DNA from: Harmonia axyridis
Lineage: Eukaryota > Arthropoda > Insecta > Coleoptera > Coccinellidae
Length of the DNA stretch: 64,000 nt
Direction of reading: 5' to 3'
NCBI RefSeq assembly: GCF_914767665.1
Contig: NC_059504.1
Coordinates: forward strand, 35,495,720-35,559,719
Part shown: positions 23,701 to 38,700 of the stretch, in pieces
Numbering within the stretch: the stretch's first letter is position 1
How the letters are laid out: the number at the start of each line of letters is the position of its first letter
The notes under the pieces: generated by a model
The model's database searches: none
Told to the model about the DNA's origin: nothing
Seen by the model: the letters and a program-made list of their open reading frames with translations, nothing else
Made by a program: the position numbers and the translations under genes

Positions 23701-26700
23701 ATAACATTTATCTTATACAGATACCATAGTAGGTATCTCAATGCAGCAACTAATTAGAACTATGCGTATTTGGACCACATTGAGGACGTCAACCGCCAAC
23801 GTGGTTTCAATCCACAAGGCCGGCAAAGATGCTAAATTTCCGCAGAATTACCGTCTGATCAGTCTTCTCTCGTGCATAGGGAAGGTTACGGAAGCGGTCA
23901 TGTTAAAAAGATTGAAGACAATAACGGAAGAAAAGAAGATCATACAGTTGGAACAATTCGGTTTTCAAAGCCAACATCTCACTGTGCAACAAGTGCTCCG
24001 AGTAGTGGAACGGATGGATATAACCGCAATCAAGTCTCAGGTGCTGTGTTCTTGGATGTGGCAAAAGCGTTTGATAAAGTATGGCACAAAGGATTGCTAT
24101 ACAAACTGCTTGCAGTCCATGGTCGCCAACTCAAACAGGAAATTTTCAAAGGATTCCTTATTTCATCGAACACATAAAATTCGATGGGATTTAGATCTGA
24201 AGATTTGGGGGCCAGTGTACGGCACCTAAACTGCCAGTCTAATATTATGGGTAATGCAAGCTAAACCATTTCCACACAACCGCAGAAAATTAAGGTGTAC
24301 CATCATCTAACAAGTTGTTCGTTCAAGTTTTCGTTCATGACAAAAAAAGTGAGATCATTAAAATGTATAATGTAAAACACCAATACAGACGTATTATATG
24401 GGAAATGGCTTTCCGTGAATTTGGCTGAATTTTTGATATGTTGCTTCACATTGGCTATGAAATGAGATACAAAATCCAAGATCTTCCATACATCTTTTTA
24501 TGCCACAAGATAACGCCAGAATAATTCACATGATCGAGAAACGACATATTGTGAGATTTTTTTAAGAGAGACCATAATAACTGAATCCTCATATATCTGA
24601 TGTCCAATAATATCAAATATGTTAGCCAAAATGTGGCGTGAAAGGCTTGATTTTTCTTCTTATTTTTGAGATGATTTGTGATTGTGTTACGTTCGTTGAT
24701 AGAGTTTTATGTTACCAAATCATTAATTTTGCCCTCGATTCGATTCATAATATTCTAAATGATTTATTGCGATTGCTAATAAAATTCAAATTGTTTTTTG
24801 TTTATTATCATTATTGTTATTATTATTATGAATGTTACTCTCATTATTATATTGTTTTTGATTGATCTACTCATTCATTTTGCCAGCGATCATATTATTA
24901 GATAGTATTCATTCGTATGTGTGAAGTTCAAAAAGTTCATAAAAAAAAATTGTATTTTCAAGAATTCGTGGGTTTCTTTCAGAAGTTCCATTCATAGTTA
25001 GCTTCCAACACTTGGACTTCTATATTCTACCCGGATAGTACTATATTGTATCAAAATTGCAGACATTTTCACGGATTCGTTTGTTTGTGAGATGCTATCA
25101 TCAATTTCAAGACATTCTGAGGAAAATGTCTTGGCACCCCATTGTCAGATTATCGAGATTTGTGAGAAACAAATCACATATCATATGTAAATGTCATCAA
25201 TAGTGATCACAATTGTTATCTCTGAGGATATATGATTATGATTTGTCCATTTTCCCATTTTACAGCTCGCGGTTCCTGGTTATGAACATTTTGGCTAACA
25301 TATTCGATATTATTGGACATCAGATATATGAGGATTCAGTTATTATGGTCTCTCTTGAAAAAATCTCACAATATGTCGTTTCTCGATCATGTGAATTATT
25401 CTGGCGTCATCTTGTGGCATGAAAAGATGTATGGAAGATCTTGGATTTTGTATCTCATTTCATAGCCAATGTGGAGCAGTGTATAAAAAATTATCGATGG
25501 CGGTGCCTAATATAACCAAGGAAGATCATTTCTCAGTCGGGTTCTGGCCGCCGAACATCCAAATTCCATCCCAACCAGATATGAGAGCTCCCCGATTGAT
25601 GAGCAAAAACCCCGAAAATTGCAAAAAATCCATTTTCAAAGCTCCATACCTCGAAAACTGTCCATTTTTGAGCTTTGTGGCCATGAACACTTCTGATCAG
25701 TTTATCAAGAACTACAACATATCAAAATTTCAGCCAAATTCACGGAAAGCCATTTCCCATATAAAAGTGCGGGGTCCTTTATGTTGAAATGCATGTGGTC
25801 GAATTTATCGCGGATTCTCATAAGCCCCGACATGAATATCATAAAAATGCACCGATTCCGATCTTGTAAAAGTTGTTTTAATTTTCAGGGTGCAAAGGGT
25901 TCTTCAAAAGAACAGTCCAAAAGGGATCAAAATACGTTTGTTTGGCTGACAAGGCCTGTCCAGTCGATAAGCGAAGAAGAAACAGGTGTCAATTCTGTCG
26001 CTTTCAGAAATGTCTGATGGTTGGTATGGTCAAGGAGGTCGTTAGGACGGATTCTCTGAAAGGAAGAAGAGGGCGTTTACCCTCCAAGCCCAAATCTCCA
26101 CAAGAATCTCCTCCAAGTCCTCCGGTTTCTCTGATAACTGCCCTTGTCCGAGCACACGTGGATACCACCCCAGACCTAGCCAACTTGGATTACTCCCAAT
26201 ATTTGGAACCATCCACCATTGAGCCTATCATGTCTGAAGCAGAGAAAATTCAGCAATTCTATACTCTTCTCACAACGTCCGTTGATGTTATTAGGAATTT
26301 TGCAGATAGGATACCTGGGTATGTCCAAAGATTTCCTCAATTTTTGCGCGCTTGATGAATAAATGATCTCAAAAATTAACACCAATAGACTTGAAATTTT
26401 CATATTAGTTTTATTTTTGTACAGGTTGTTCCACCATTGGCGCGTCGCTGTATTACGGTTAAGCGGTACAAATTTTTTCTACACAGTATCATTATTGCAG
26501 CTACATTCCCAAATTGATTTCATTATTTGGAATTAAACAGGGTTTAACAAAAAAGTGTGAATGATCAAACATGTTTTCCCTTATGGAACATCTGTTTTTT
26601 ATTGAATTTTCAGATTGCATCAAATAAATAATCCCAAGTTTGTTCGAAGTTTCATATGCTTAAAACTGACCGTTTTTAGAATATTTCGATTTTACATTAA

Positions 26701-29700
26701 TTGGTGGATATTTGGAAAAACTTAAAGTTCCAAAATGAATGAATTTATTTGAATGAAATCTTGAAAGTGAATACTACTAATTTTTTGATAATCGTTCAGA
26801 ACTCTACTGGGCAGTGGCGTAGCTAGGAGAGGTGAGGGGCAGTGGGCTCCCAGCCCCCAAAAAATATTAAAATTTGCTACCAAATAAAAAATATAATACA
26901 GGGTGTGCAATTTGGAATGAGCCCGATATTGACGTTTAAATCAGTCATCAATGAATCGTCTCATTTGGAACACCCAGTAGAGTTCTCATTGGTTATCAAA
27001 AAATCATATGCTTGCCTCCGTTCTTCTAATATTCTCTTTCAAAATCTTATTCAAATAATTCATGAATTCTGGAGTATTTATGTTTTTCCTAGAACAGCAC
27101 AATTCATGAAAAATCGATATATCACAAAAACGGTCAGTTTTAAGTATATGAAACTTTGAACAGACTTGAGTTCATTTATTCTATATAATCCAAAAATCCA
27201 ATAAAAATCTGGGTGTTACGTAAAAATAACATTATTGGACATTTACACTTTTTTGGTGCACCCTTTGTATTTCCAAATAATTTAGGAATGTAGCTCTAAT
27301 ATAGCATCATAATGATACTGTGTCGAAAAAAAATTTAAAATTTCAGTGCTTAACCGTAATAGAGCGTCAAGTCAAGACGAGTCAGGAGTGGTTTAATTTT
27401 TTCCCTAAGACATCCCTCTACGAATACAAAAAAATCAAAGAATAAAATTGCTCTTCAAACGTGTATTACTGTATTGCCAATAATTTTACTGGATAGATAC
27501 AATATTTTGAGTGTTCTAGCTCCCATTGCTTCCGAGTTGTTTGACTCCCATGGCCTATTCGATCCTGAAGAGGTTGAATACTTTTTTATTTCATAAATCG
27601 CTTGATCAAAAATCCTTGGATTTGGAATATTTATTTATTCATCCATTATAATAAAAATATAAGAGATTTAATAAACCATTGTGTAACATAACCAGTGTTC
27701 TACAGGCTGTTCCAAATTAAGTCGGCACCATTGCCAACTTATTATTGATGCTACGATGTCGGTTAAATAGGCAAACTGGTAGCATTTTTAGTGGCCTTCT
27801 CGATGCCGAAAACAAACAAAAAATTGACAGTCGCGTTGTCATAATATTTCATAAAATGAATTTTTTTTTCAATGGAACACCCTATATTTTTTCATGCATT
27901 TCGATTCGTAATAACATTCTCAACAACAAAGCTCATTTGACTTTTTTTCGTAAAGGTGGAAATAAGACAGTTGTATTAATAAGAAATATTTATTAGAAAT
28001 GGATTTGATAAAGCGCTATAAAATATCGAGTATATATTATGTTCAAAAACACCGCCTTCTTGGTTGAACACATAATATTTGGGCCCTTCTATTGACACTA
28101 GCTTGATACACAAAATGAATGCGGCTAGCGGAATGGCTTTAAGATTGAAATTATCGTTTTGTCCATTAATATCAAATAGCTTAGTGGTGTCGATTGAGTG
28201 GTGCTACATGGTGATCACGGGTTTCACGAGTTCACATCCCAGCGCACTTTTTTCTTTTTACTGTCTTATTTTGCTATTATTAACGAAATATTGTCATTCG
28301 TATAAGTACAAAAAATGGGTGTTTGGACAATCATGAGATGTTATTCGCCGAAACAAATAAATTTTCTGTACTAGTGAAAGAAATAAATATTTCAAAATAA
28401 GTCGCTCATTTTCCACTTTCGGAAGAAAAGTGATATGTGCGTTGTCGTTGAGAATGTTATAACGAATCGAAATGCATGAAAAAATATAGGGTGTTCCATT
28501 GAAAAAAATATAATTTTATGAAATATTATGACAACGCGACTGTCAATTTTTGTTTGTTTTCGGCATCGAGAAGGCCACTAAAAATGCTACCCGTTTGCCC
28601 ATTCAACCGATATCGTAGCATCAATAGTAACGGAGTTGGCAATGGTGCCGACTTAATTTTGAACACCCTGTATAATAACAATAACATTAATATTAATTTT
28701 TTTTCAGATTCCAAGAAATATGTCCAGAAGACAGAGACCTGCTTTTCCAATCAGCTTCCTTAGAACTGTTCGTCTTACGCCTCGCTTATAGGACACACCC
28801 CAACGACACCAAGCTGACTTTCTGTAATGGTGTTGTCCTCAATAAACAACAATGTTATAGGTCGTTTGGAGACTGGCTACATGCGATCATTGAATTCTGC
28901 AATGGTCTTCATCTGATGGAGATAGATATTTCAGCGTTCGCGTGCCTATGTGCACTTACTCTGGTGACAGGTCAGTTTTGAATTTATATTCTTCTTACTG
29001 GTACTATTTTTTTTTCTCTCGGTAATTTAATCTTGATATAGAAGCATCAAAATATATTTTTCTACAAACGTCAAAAAATGACAAGGTTCGCGCATTGACA
29101 ACAATATGCGAAGTGACCCTTATTTTCCTTCGTTACCATGACACCGTGCGCGAAGTAGTGTGCGAAATACTTACTTCGCACACTGCATGTAAACTATATG
29201 GGATTTTTATATTTTAACCATTTTAACTCAATCAAGCAAAAATCCAAGAAATCATTTATTTATTTATGTATAACATAGAATATATTGCCCATATAACGTG
29301 GAAGACTTCAGATTCTTAGACTTCTCTGCAAAATATGCAAACAGCACATTTTCGGATATTTTTCTGGCTTTATTTGCTTCACACCACTCTTTAAATTGCT
29401 GATATGCATTTTCATATTGGCGCCTCGATTTCTGAGGTAAATGATTTGAAATTACTGAATTAGCCGCATCTATCAAGTAATGTGGGGTAGGTGCTTACTT
29501 CATCGTCGCTCGAAATTTCCATTATTTTACTGTTATAAATATAACGCATCGAAATTGACGCGAATAAAAAGTCACTCCAAAATAATTATCAGGAACTGTC
29601 ACTTTGAAATAATTGTCAACAAATGCCATTTTATTTCCATAGTTACAGTAATTACTTGATTTGGAAAAACAGTTTAAGCCACTTCAATACTATTTTTCAT

Positions 29701-32700
29701 ATTGAGCTAAGCATGTTACTTATTTAAAAACAATATTTTTTCTGTGACGGTAAAAAAATTTGACATTTCATCTCTGTTGACAGGTAACAAAATATGACTT
29801 TTCACGAAATTACTTTTTTCCCCGGGAAAAAAGTGAGTACTTTTTTTCCGGATATATATTTATCTACATATAGATAAAGGAATAATAATAATTCTACCAC
29901 ACTATTGATGGCTTTTGTTGTTGTGCCAATTCCGAAAAATAAGCCAATAACACTGTCTCCGAGAAAGAACTGCATGTCTTTTCCATTCCATAAATCTTGA
30001 ATACGCGGTTTACTTGCGCTGCTTCTCTCAACTCCAGTGGAGTCATAGAAAACTCGGAATCAGACATTTTTTAACTTTATATTATTCAACAAAATAACTA
30101 CTGAACAATTATTACTGAGTTCGCAATTTTTGAAACAAATCACAAAATTAAATTGACATATATTTGATTACTTTGAAGTTTCCCTTAGCAACGCAGGTCT
30201 ATTTGCAGCTTACTAGTTTAAAAATTCAAAATTCATATCGATAATGTTCTGACTTTAATATATTCTAATAATATGTTTTTTCTGTGACGGGAAAAAAATT
30301 TGACATTTTATCTTTGTTGACAGGTAACAAAATATGACTTTTCACAAAATTACTTTTTTCCCCGGGAAAAAAGTGAGTACTTTTTTCCCGGATATATATT
30401 TATCTACATATAGATAAAGGAAAAATAATAATTATTCGATCACACTGATGTTGATGGCTTTTGTTGTTGTGCCAGTTCCGAAAAATAAGCCAATAACACT
30501 GTCTCCGAGAAAGAACTGCATGTCTTTTTCATTTTCCATTCCATAAATCTTGAATACGCGGTTTCGTAAATTTTCCGCGATTTAGCTAGCAATAATTTTT
30601 GTGACGCTATTTGCTCTGCTTCTATCAACTCCGGTGGAGTCGGAGAAAACTCGGAATCAGACATTTTTTAACTTTATATTATTCAACAAAATAACTACTA
30701 AACAATTATTACTGAGTTCGCAATTTTTGAAACAAATCACAAAATCAAATTGACAGATATTTGATTACTTTGAAGTTTCCCTTAGCAACGCATGTCTAAT
30801 TGCAGCTACTAGTTTAAAAATTCAAATTTCATATCGATAACATTCTGACTTTAATATATTGTAATAATATGTTCTTTCACCATTAAATTGTCGTTTTTCC
30901 TGTCACAGAAAAAAATAGTGTATTATACACGGGAAAAATATTAGATTTTAGCTCTCGGTTTTTTGTCTCCCTCCGCTTCGCGTCGGGAGACAACATAACC
31001 TCGAGCTAAAATCTAATACTTTTTTCCCTTGTATAATAAATAACTATCTTTCACTATTAAATTGTCGTTTTTCCTGTCACAGAAAAAAATAGTGTATTAT
31101 ACACGGGAAAAATATTAGATTTTAGCTCTCGCTTCGCGTCGGGAGACAACATAACCTCGAGCTAAAATCTAATACTTTTTTCCCTTGTATAATAAATAAC
31201 TATTTTGACGTTTGTAGAAAAAATTTTGTTTGCATATCATGCGCGAAATACTTTGGTGATCTCGACTATTTTTTAAAAAAACCAGTTCTGGTTGTGTCCC
31301 ATCAGAAAAATGAGTCGAAAAACGCAATATTTTTCAAACAAATGACATTTTTGAGAAACCGATATCATGATGCTTTTTGACAAATCTGCGGCTAAAAAAT
31401 TGCGTTGGAAAATATAGGGTGTTCCAATTGGGAAACACAAACTCTCCTCCATATCTCTAAAATAGTAACTGATTCCTATGATCTGTTATGAGTTTTCTAT
31501 AAACCATAAAAATTGTTTGATGTTTATTTTAAAACTGTAGATTCGATCGAGATGAAGAATGGCAATTTCAAGCCTTGAGCGAAATTTCATGTAGGATAAA
31601 ACCCTCAAAACTATAGAAAATTGAAGTTGTTTCATTTTGATATTGAAAAAAACGAGTATATTTCAAGAAAAACCAATGGAGGTTGTTCTCATTCTAAAGC
31701 GAAAGTTATTCCATTAATTAACGATGGAAAAGAGTATCAGCGAAATGTCTGCCACAGCTACGGTTGCAGTAGATCTTTCTCATAAATTTTTCCATTACCA
31801 ATTCACACATTTCCAGCTATATGTCCTCGATAACTTCAACAATTCCATCTTCAAGGTCTTGAATCGATTGTGGAGCATTGGCATAGATTCAACGTGAACC
31901 CAAAGAAAAAATTGTAAAGGTGTTAAATCACAAGATCTAAGTGGCTAATAGCCTCTTCGAAAAATTATATGGTCAAAAAACTTTTCCTGCAAAATTGCGT
32001 TGTTCATGTGGCACATACCGGCGTTTTGCTGAAAATGAAAGTCGTCCACATTAATATCTTCCACTTCCAGCCATAAAAAATCTTTAATCATATCTCGCAA
32101 TCCATTCACCTTAACAGTTGCACCAGCCTCAATAAGTAAGGTCACCAGCCTAAAAACCGCTCCAATTATTGAGAGTAGAGAGGTTTTTCAACAATCATTC
32201 TTGGATTTTCCAAGCTCCAAATGCGGCAATTCAAAATATGGTGCAAATGTTATCTTGGGGTAATGTTGGATAATCACCTAAAATGGGAGGAACATGTTGC
32301 TTTCTTAAATAAAAAAATTAGAAATATATTCTATAAATTTTATCAACTCCGTGAAGTTTTAGACTATAAGTTGCTGAAGACATTGTACCATGCACTGATT
32401 GAGTCGAATTTGACATATTGCATTGTAATATGGGGATGTGCCTATAATAGCACTTTGAAAAAGCTATCAATAACCCAGAACGCATCTTTGAAGATATTGT
32501 TTAAAAGACCATATAGATTATCTTCAGAAGTTTTGTATAGTGACCTCAATGTGCTGAATATCAGAAATCTTTATGTTCACACAGCTATTACATATTTTAA
32601 TAAAATTAGTCATCCGGTTGATATGACACTGAGAAAATATAATACAAGATCAACAAGGGAAAAAACTTTCAGCGTTCCGTTCAAACCTACAAACGTCACC

Positions 32701-35700
32701 CAAAGATTCATATCATATTATGGTCCAATTCTCTTCAATAAGCTGCCTACAGAGCTTAAAAACAGTTATCAAAATCCTAGAAGTTTTAAGATCAAACTGA
32801 AACAATTTTTATTAGCGCACCAGAGTTTTTTTAATGAACTTTTCTAGAAAAAAAAATCATTTCATATGATTTCATTCTGGACTTTTCCTCCGATCCGTTC
32901 CTGCCGCCGGGCTATTGCCTTCATCTCAAAGCCTATGAATTCAAAGGTAAATTTTTTAGGAAGAAAAAATTGGCACACAAGATACATTTCATTATGTAGC
33001 TTAGGTCGATTTTTCTCCCTCAATATATGCTCATAAAATTTTGTTTTATTTTAAAATTTATAAGAGTTTGTAATTGTTGTTACCTACTTCTGAATAAACT
33101 TTTCTTTCTTTTCTTTCTGGTACACCTATTTCCCAAGGTCGACGAGGAATCGACAAACCATTAACACAACAGTCTACAACAGCAATATTCGCAGTTGTTC
33201 TTGAGCGACGCACACGGTTTCGATTCTTCACATCACAAACTTGTCCAAACAACTCAAATTTTTATTTCACTATTGCTTGCCGTGAAGGTGCTTAGACGAA
33301 CAAAAAGTGCTTCAATTTTGCGAACTGTGACTGCGTGTGTCTTTCCATTTCTAGTAAAGGCTACTTGTCTAATTTCAAAAGATAAGAGCTTCAAAAGGGA
33401 CAGCGGCCCACATAGCAGGCTATTCAAAATGTAATATTTCATTCGAGCCCCTTTATATACCTATATTCAGTGTAAAACGGAATAAATAATTACCCCAATC
33501 TTATTTTTTTATAATGTCTCAGTACATATTTATCAAGAATAACGCGATAAAATTGTTTTGTTCAAAAAACGTATCTCAACTTTCCTGGAACTGTAATTTT
33601 TTCTCGAAAAACTCGAAAGGTTATCGTAGAAAATAATAATCCAAAACCCAATGCCGGTGATTATAGTGGAAACTTAAAAATTCATTAGTTATCCTGTCCT
33701 CGTGAAATTAAGCTTCTACTTTCCTACCTGTTCGAAGGCAATGGGCATCTGTTTAGATCTGTATAATTAATGGTGTGTTTAGACCATGGAGAAACAATCT
33801 AGACTTGAGTTGATTCAATATTCATTTCTACGAAATTGAATCACGCAACTACCAATTCACTCAATCAGAAGCTTTACCGCATTTTCGTTTTCCCTCCACT
33901 CAATCATTGAACGATACAAAATTTATGAATTTGGTTAGCTTCACGTTAGAAAGGATCAATTTCGTTAGAAAACTATCCCCGGGTTGGAACGCAACCAATT
34001 TCGGCTTTTCTTCTGTGCTAGAAACTTGAAATTTGCAGGGTAGATTAATAACAATAACAATAACTGCTATTTATTTCATAATCAAAATTTCACAAGTAAA
34101 AGTATGCGAAATATCCTCAAAATGTCAACTGTCAATTTGTAATTTTTAACTTAAAAATTCTTCTACTGTATATGGTTCTTTTTTTAGAAGAGAGAAGAGA
34201 TGTTTCTTTAATTCCATATAATTTGTTTCTCTTCTTAATGGTATAGGTAACTTGTTGAAGTATACCTTATGCAAGAGTAATGAGCACTTTTTGCAGAGAA
34301 TGAGAGGCCATATTTTGGTTACGCTATTTTCAGATTTCAAGTATAATGTGTTTTGGGTGAATCTTGAATGTTGATCGCTGGGACTGTCAGAATCCTACAC
34401 GTATAATCCCTGAACCTCTGCATGTCTCTAATCTAATGACTTCATGTTCAGCATTATCCTTGAGATTCTCTCTTGCATAATTATAACATCATACAGTTTT
34501 TTGAGGAAGCATAGAATAAGACGCTGTATCGAACTCTGGATTCGAAAACTCCATAATATACAGGGTGAGTCTTTGACTTGTACATATATTTTAACCCAAG
34601 ATTCCTGAGGTCAAAAGAAACACTTTTTTCCTTTACCATTTTTTCCGATTCGGCCCGGTTAAAAAGATACAGGCTGTTGAAAATCGTTAAAAAAATGTGA
34701 TTTTCGGCTATATCTCGTAAATGGTTGTAGCGAAGGAAATGATTTTTGAAATATAGCTTTTTTTTGATGTGATACATCTTCTCCGAACACCAGATTCCAT
34801 ACACATTCTTCTGTTTCTTTGTTATGAACATAACATACCATAAAAATACCAGAAATTCGAAGAAACCAACTCTTAATAGTAATTTGAACGTTCATTGAAG
34901 AATATTTGGCTAATTTGAAAAATAAAAGTATTCTTCATATTTTCTCGTACAAAGCGCCGTTTTCGAATAACTTGATCTTAAAAAAAAAAAATTATCTGTG
35001 AAATTCAAAAAATTGGGTACTTTGGCTGAATGCAACTCTGTTCTATTGTGGAAAAAAAAACCACAGAAATGAATATTTACTATGAAGTCATGTCTCAGAT
35101 TTAAGAATTGAAGTACTAGCAAACTTAGTTTGAAAATGAAGTTATTTGAATAAGCTCACCTCAACTCCTCGATTTGATTAAAAATCACTGAGCTTTGGCA
35201 CAGCTCTGATAATAAGAAGATACTTCACTAAAATCAACATTCTTTTTGAAAAGTCCAGATTATTCATAAAACCCATGTTTAAAAAAGTTTTCACAAAATA
35301 GTCCCATTATAATGACAACAATCAATATCCCACTAAAGACTGCTGCTATCGAACAATACTGTATTCTTCTTCGGCTCATTCAAACTCACATCGAAACATA
35401 CCACTAGGACTAGGTACATACTAGACAAATTTTCATGTGATTGAGATTGAATACTTTTATTCTTTTGCTATTCCATAAATTCATCCTAAGAGCTTATGAT
35501 TGACATACTTCCAAGAGGGCCATAATTGTTTTAATGTGAAAACAAATTAGGTGAGTTGAAAGAAACCAAATATTCTATTGTGGATATTTACATTGAATAC
35601 TTCTCATTTATTTTCAATGCCAAAATCAAGATGAATTAAGTAGTAAAGTTGGCTATAATGTAGGTACACATTAACAACAAATTTGATTACAAGTGGAGTC

Positions 35701-38700
35701 TAACATTTTCCATTGATTACAGAGCCAGAATATTTTACATATTTCCATATTTTCATACTGATGGTTTCAAAAATATTGATGCATTTCAATATTTTTATGA
35801 GATAGTTGGAACAAATCAAATGCTTCATTTCATAACAAATATCTTATAACAATAACAGTGTAAACTGTAAATGAAAATTTTAGGTTAGAACATAGATTAT
35901 TCGAACCGAACTGCTGTGTTTATATTTGGCATCACTGGAAATTTGAAATTCAAACTTAAAACCACAGATTACTATAGTCTGTGTTAGATCTTTCATAGAT
36001 GAATATTATTTATTTGAGATTTTAAGGTTAATTCTTGCACGAAAAATAAACAACGATATCATATAAATGAAATATAATGAATGAATGGATATGAGTATCA
36101 GAGCTAATATGGGTGGTAGCGAGCTCAATTCGTTATAATTATCGAAAATGAAATAGAAATCAAGAGAAGAATATTTAATCTTTAGCGTCAACGAAATTGG
36201 AATAACTCATTTATTTGATTATAAACACTACTTTGTTCAACAAATGGAATGTTAAACGTGAGTTTATGATGGTTTTTCTAATTTAGTAGCTTATTTCCAA
36301 GGTTCAAGAGGTATATCTTATGCTAGAGAAAACTTCAGTGTTCCGGTTTTCAGGGGTGAATTAGCTCATTTTGAAAATTTAAAATGGCTATATCTTTTTA
36401 ACAGGGCCGAATCGGAAAAAATGGTAAATGAAAAAAGTGTTTCTTTTGACCTCAAGAACCTTTGGTTAAAATATATGTACAAGTCAAAGACTCACCCTGT
36501 ATAGTTTTCATATTGGAAGAATTCAGGTAACCTGATCTCACCTGAATTGAGAAACAAATCCCTTGACATTGATTTGCATACCTCATCAATATCCTTCGTC
36601 CAGTTCAATGTTTCATCCAGATAAACACCAAGGAACTTAATGGATGAGCAAAGTTATATTGAAGTGCACTCCAAAATCATTTTATCCGATGTACTGATTC
36701 CGGAATGGCTAGATTCGAATAAAATTGTCACAGAAGTAGATTATTTTTTCTGAACCAATTCCCAGTATTGCACATAACCATTTCAATTTAAGAAACAGCT
36801 TCAGGGTATGTTTTGGCTTTAGTGATGATATTCTTGTCTTCTGCATATCTCACAATTTTCACATTGTCTAAATCCTCTTTTATGTCATCAAAATCATTAA
36901 AGAAATTTATGAAAAGTATTGTGCCTAAAATACTTCCTTGAGGTATTTCTAAAGTGACATTTATTATATCTGACATTTCAGTTGCTCCATTTTTCTTATA
37001 GTTGTCATCTGGTTTCTGTTCGAAAGGTGAGACTTGAACCAATCCAATCCTGGCCCTCTAATTCCATATGATTTTAGCTTCTCTATGATGTAGTCATGGG
37101 ACAATGAATCAAATGCCTTGGACAGATCTCAAGAATGTCCAATGGTTATATTTCCATTTTCTAGCGCTTGGTGAATGTTTTGTAGAAAACTAGATATGGC
37201 TGTCTTGGTTGATCTTCCTCGTCTAAATCAATGTTGGGGGTCAGCAATAACTTCTTCTAAGAAGCTAGACAATTTCCTCAACATAACAGCTTCTAATATT
37301 TTGGAGATTGACAGTAGTAATGAAATGCTATTCGAATCTCGAATGCTGCAGATAAATTCATTTCTGTGTTATGGCAGTTTGAAATGTTGTTTTCGTAGGT
37401 AATTGCACAAGTGCATCAAAATTACCGATAATTTTGCATGACAGCGTGTTGTCATAAAAACTGCATGAGTTCATTTTCATTTTTAGAGAAAGAGCCCCAC
37501 ACCTTCGTTGTCGGGCTCTTTCTCCAAAAATGAAAATGACCGAATACAGTTTTTCAAAGAAAACACGCTGGAATGCGAAATTATCCGGTCATTTTGATGC
37601 ACGAGTGTAATTCGTGGGAATATTTCCCGAATAAACTGTTACATCACTTGTCAAACTGATGTAGAATGGAATTGCCATAGATTCGAACTGTGTAAGATGC
37701 ATAGAAGCTATGCATCTATGAACAGAACAATTATCGCAGTGCAGTTTCGCTTCCTACAATGCAATTATCGCTGTAATTTTCGATAATTGTTCTCCATATA
37801 CATAGAATTTTTGACAGGAGGGAAATATTCCCCTTAATTTCAATAAATTAATGCGCTTAAGATGAAAAATAACAAATATATTCGTGAGATTTCGGGTGTT
37901 CATATAAAATAACAATTTCAAGCAACGTGCAAAAATACAAGCTGATCACATAATGATTTTTTTTTCGTTTGTATCTCCAATACATCCTATATAGTCAGAA
38001 TCATAGAAAATCCGAGAAGAATATTGAAAAAGAAATCATCATTACTAAAAGTTCCGTGATTACAGAGTCGATCGGGTTGAGATTTTGCATATATTGAATA
38101 ATCATTTTAAGAATTATGCAGAATTTCATTTGGTTGACGTTACCAGAACCATAGAAAATTCAAGAATGATATCAACCTCATCGTCCTCATCACATCATCA
38201 AAACCATAGAAAATTCAAGATAAATATTGAAAAAGAAATACTTCCATGATTCCAGATACGATCGAGATTTATATAAATAATCATCATTTTGAGCTTCGTG
38301 CGGAATTTCATCGACTTCAACGATGTCCTTCATTTCATATAGATTTCACATATTTTATATCAGAGACCATATTATACAGAATGTTCCGTAATGATATGCT
38401 AATATTTAAGAGGACGATACTTGTGAAGTAAAAACTTTATATGAACGTATATCGTAAACGTGTAAACTTTTGATATACAGGGTGGTAAAGTTTCCAGAAA
38501 AAAATATATTTTTTTTATAACTTCTCAAAGGTAACTGACCACACTCAATAGAATATGGCTCAGAAATGACGTTGCACACCCTGTATCTCGCTTATGTTTC
38601 GAAAACGAGGTATATGTCTTAAGGCAAAAATGACTTTCCATCTACACCACTATAAATTTTTGTTCAGTTTATAATGAAACAACCTGTATAGACTTTCCTA

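Larger units (their letters stand above)
29057..31221 (-). mobile_element. Crypton-like (tyrosine recombinase) locus with terminal inverted repeats
   Basis: A perfect 19-bp inverted pair, TTTTCTACAAACGTCAAAA at 29057-29075 and its complement at 31203-31221, encloses three partial minus-strand N-termini of tyrosine-recombinase type. These are KSRRQYENAYQQFKEWC ... ENVLFAYFAEKSKNLKSSTL (29476-29264), a shortened one near 30068-29890, and KSRKIYETAYSRFMEWK ... ETVLLAYFSELAQQQKPST (30664-30440). They resemble the SAM-like core-binding domain of insect Crypton proteins. The catalytic domain is absent. Classical Cryptons lack long terminal inverted repeats, so this may be a composite or a non-autonomous derivative. 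Confidence 0.5.
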
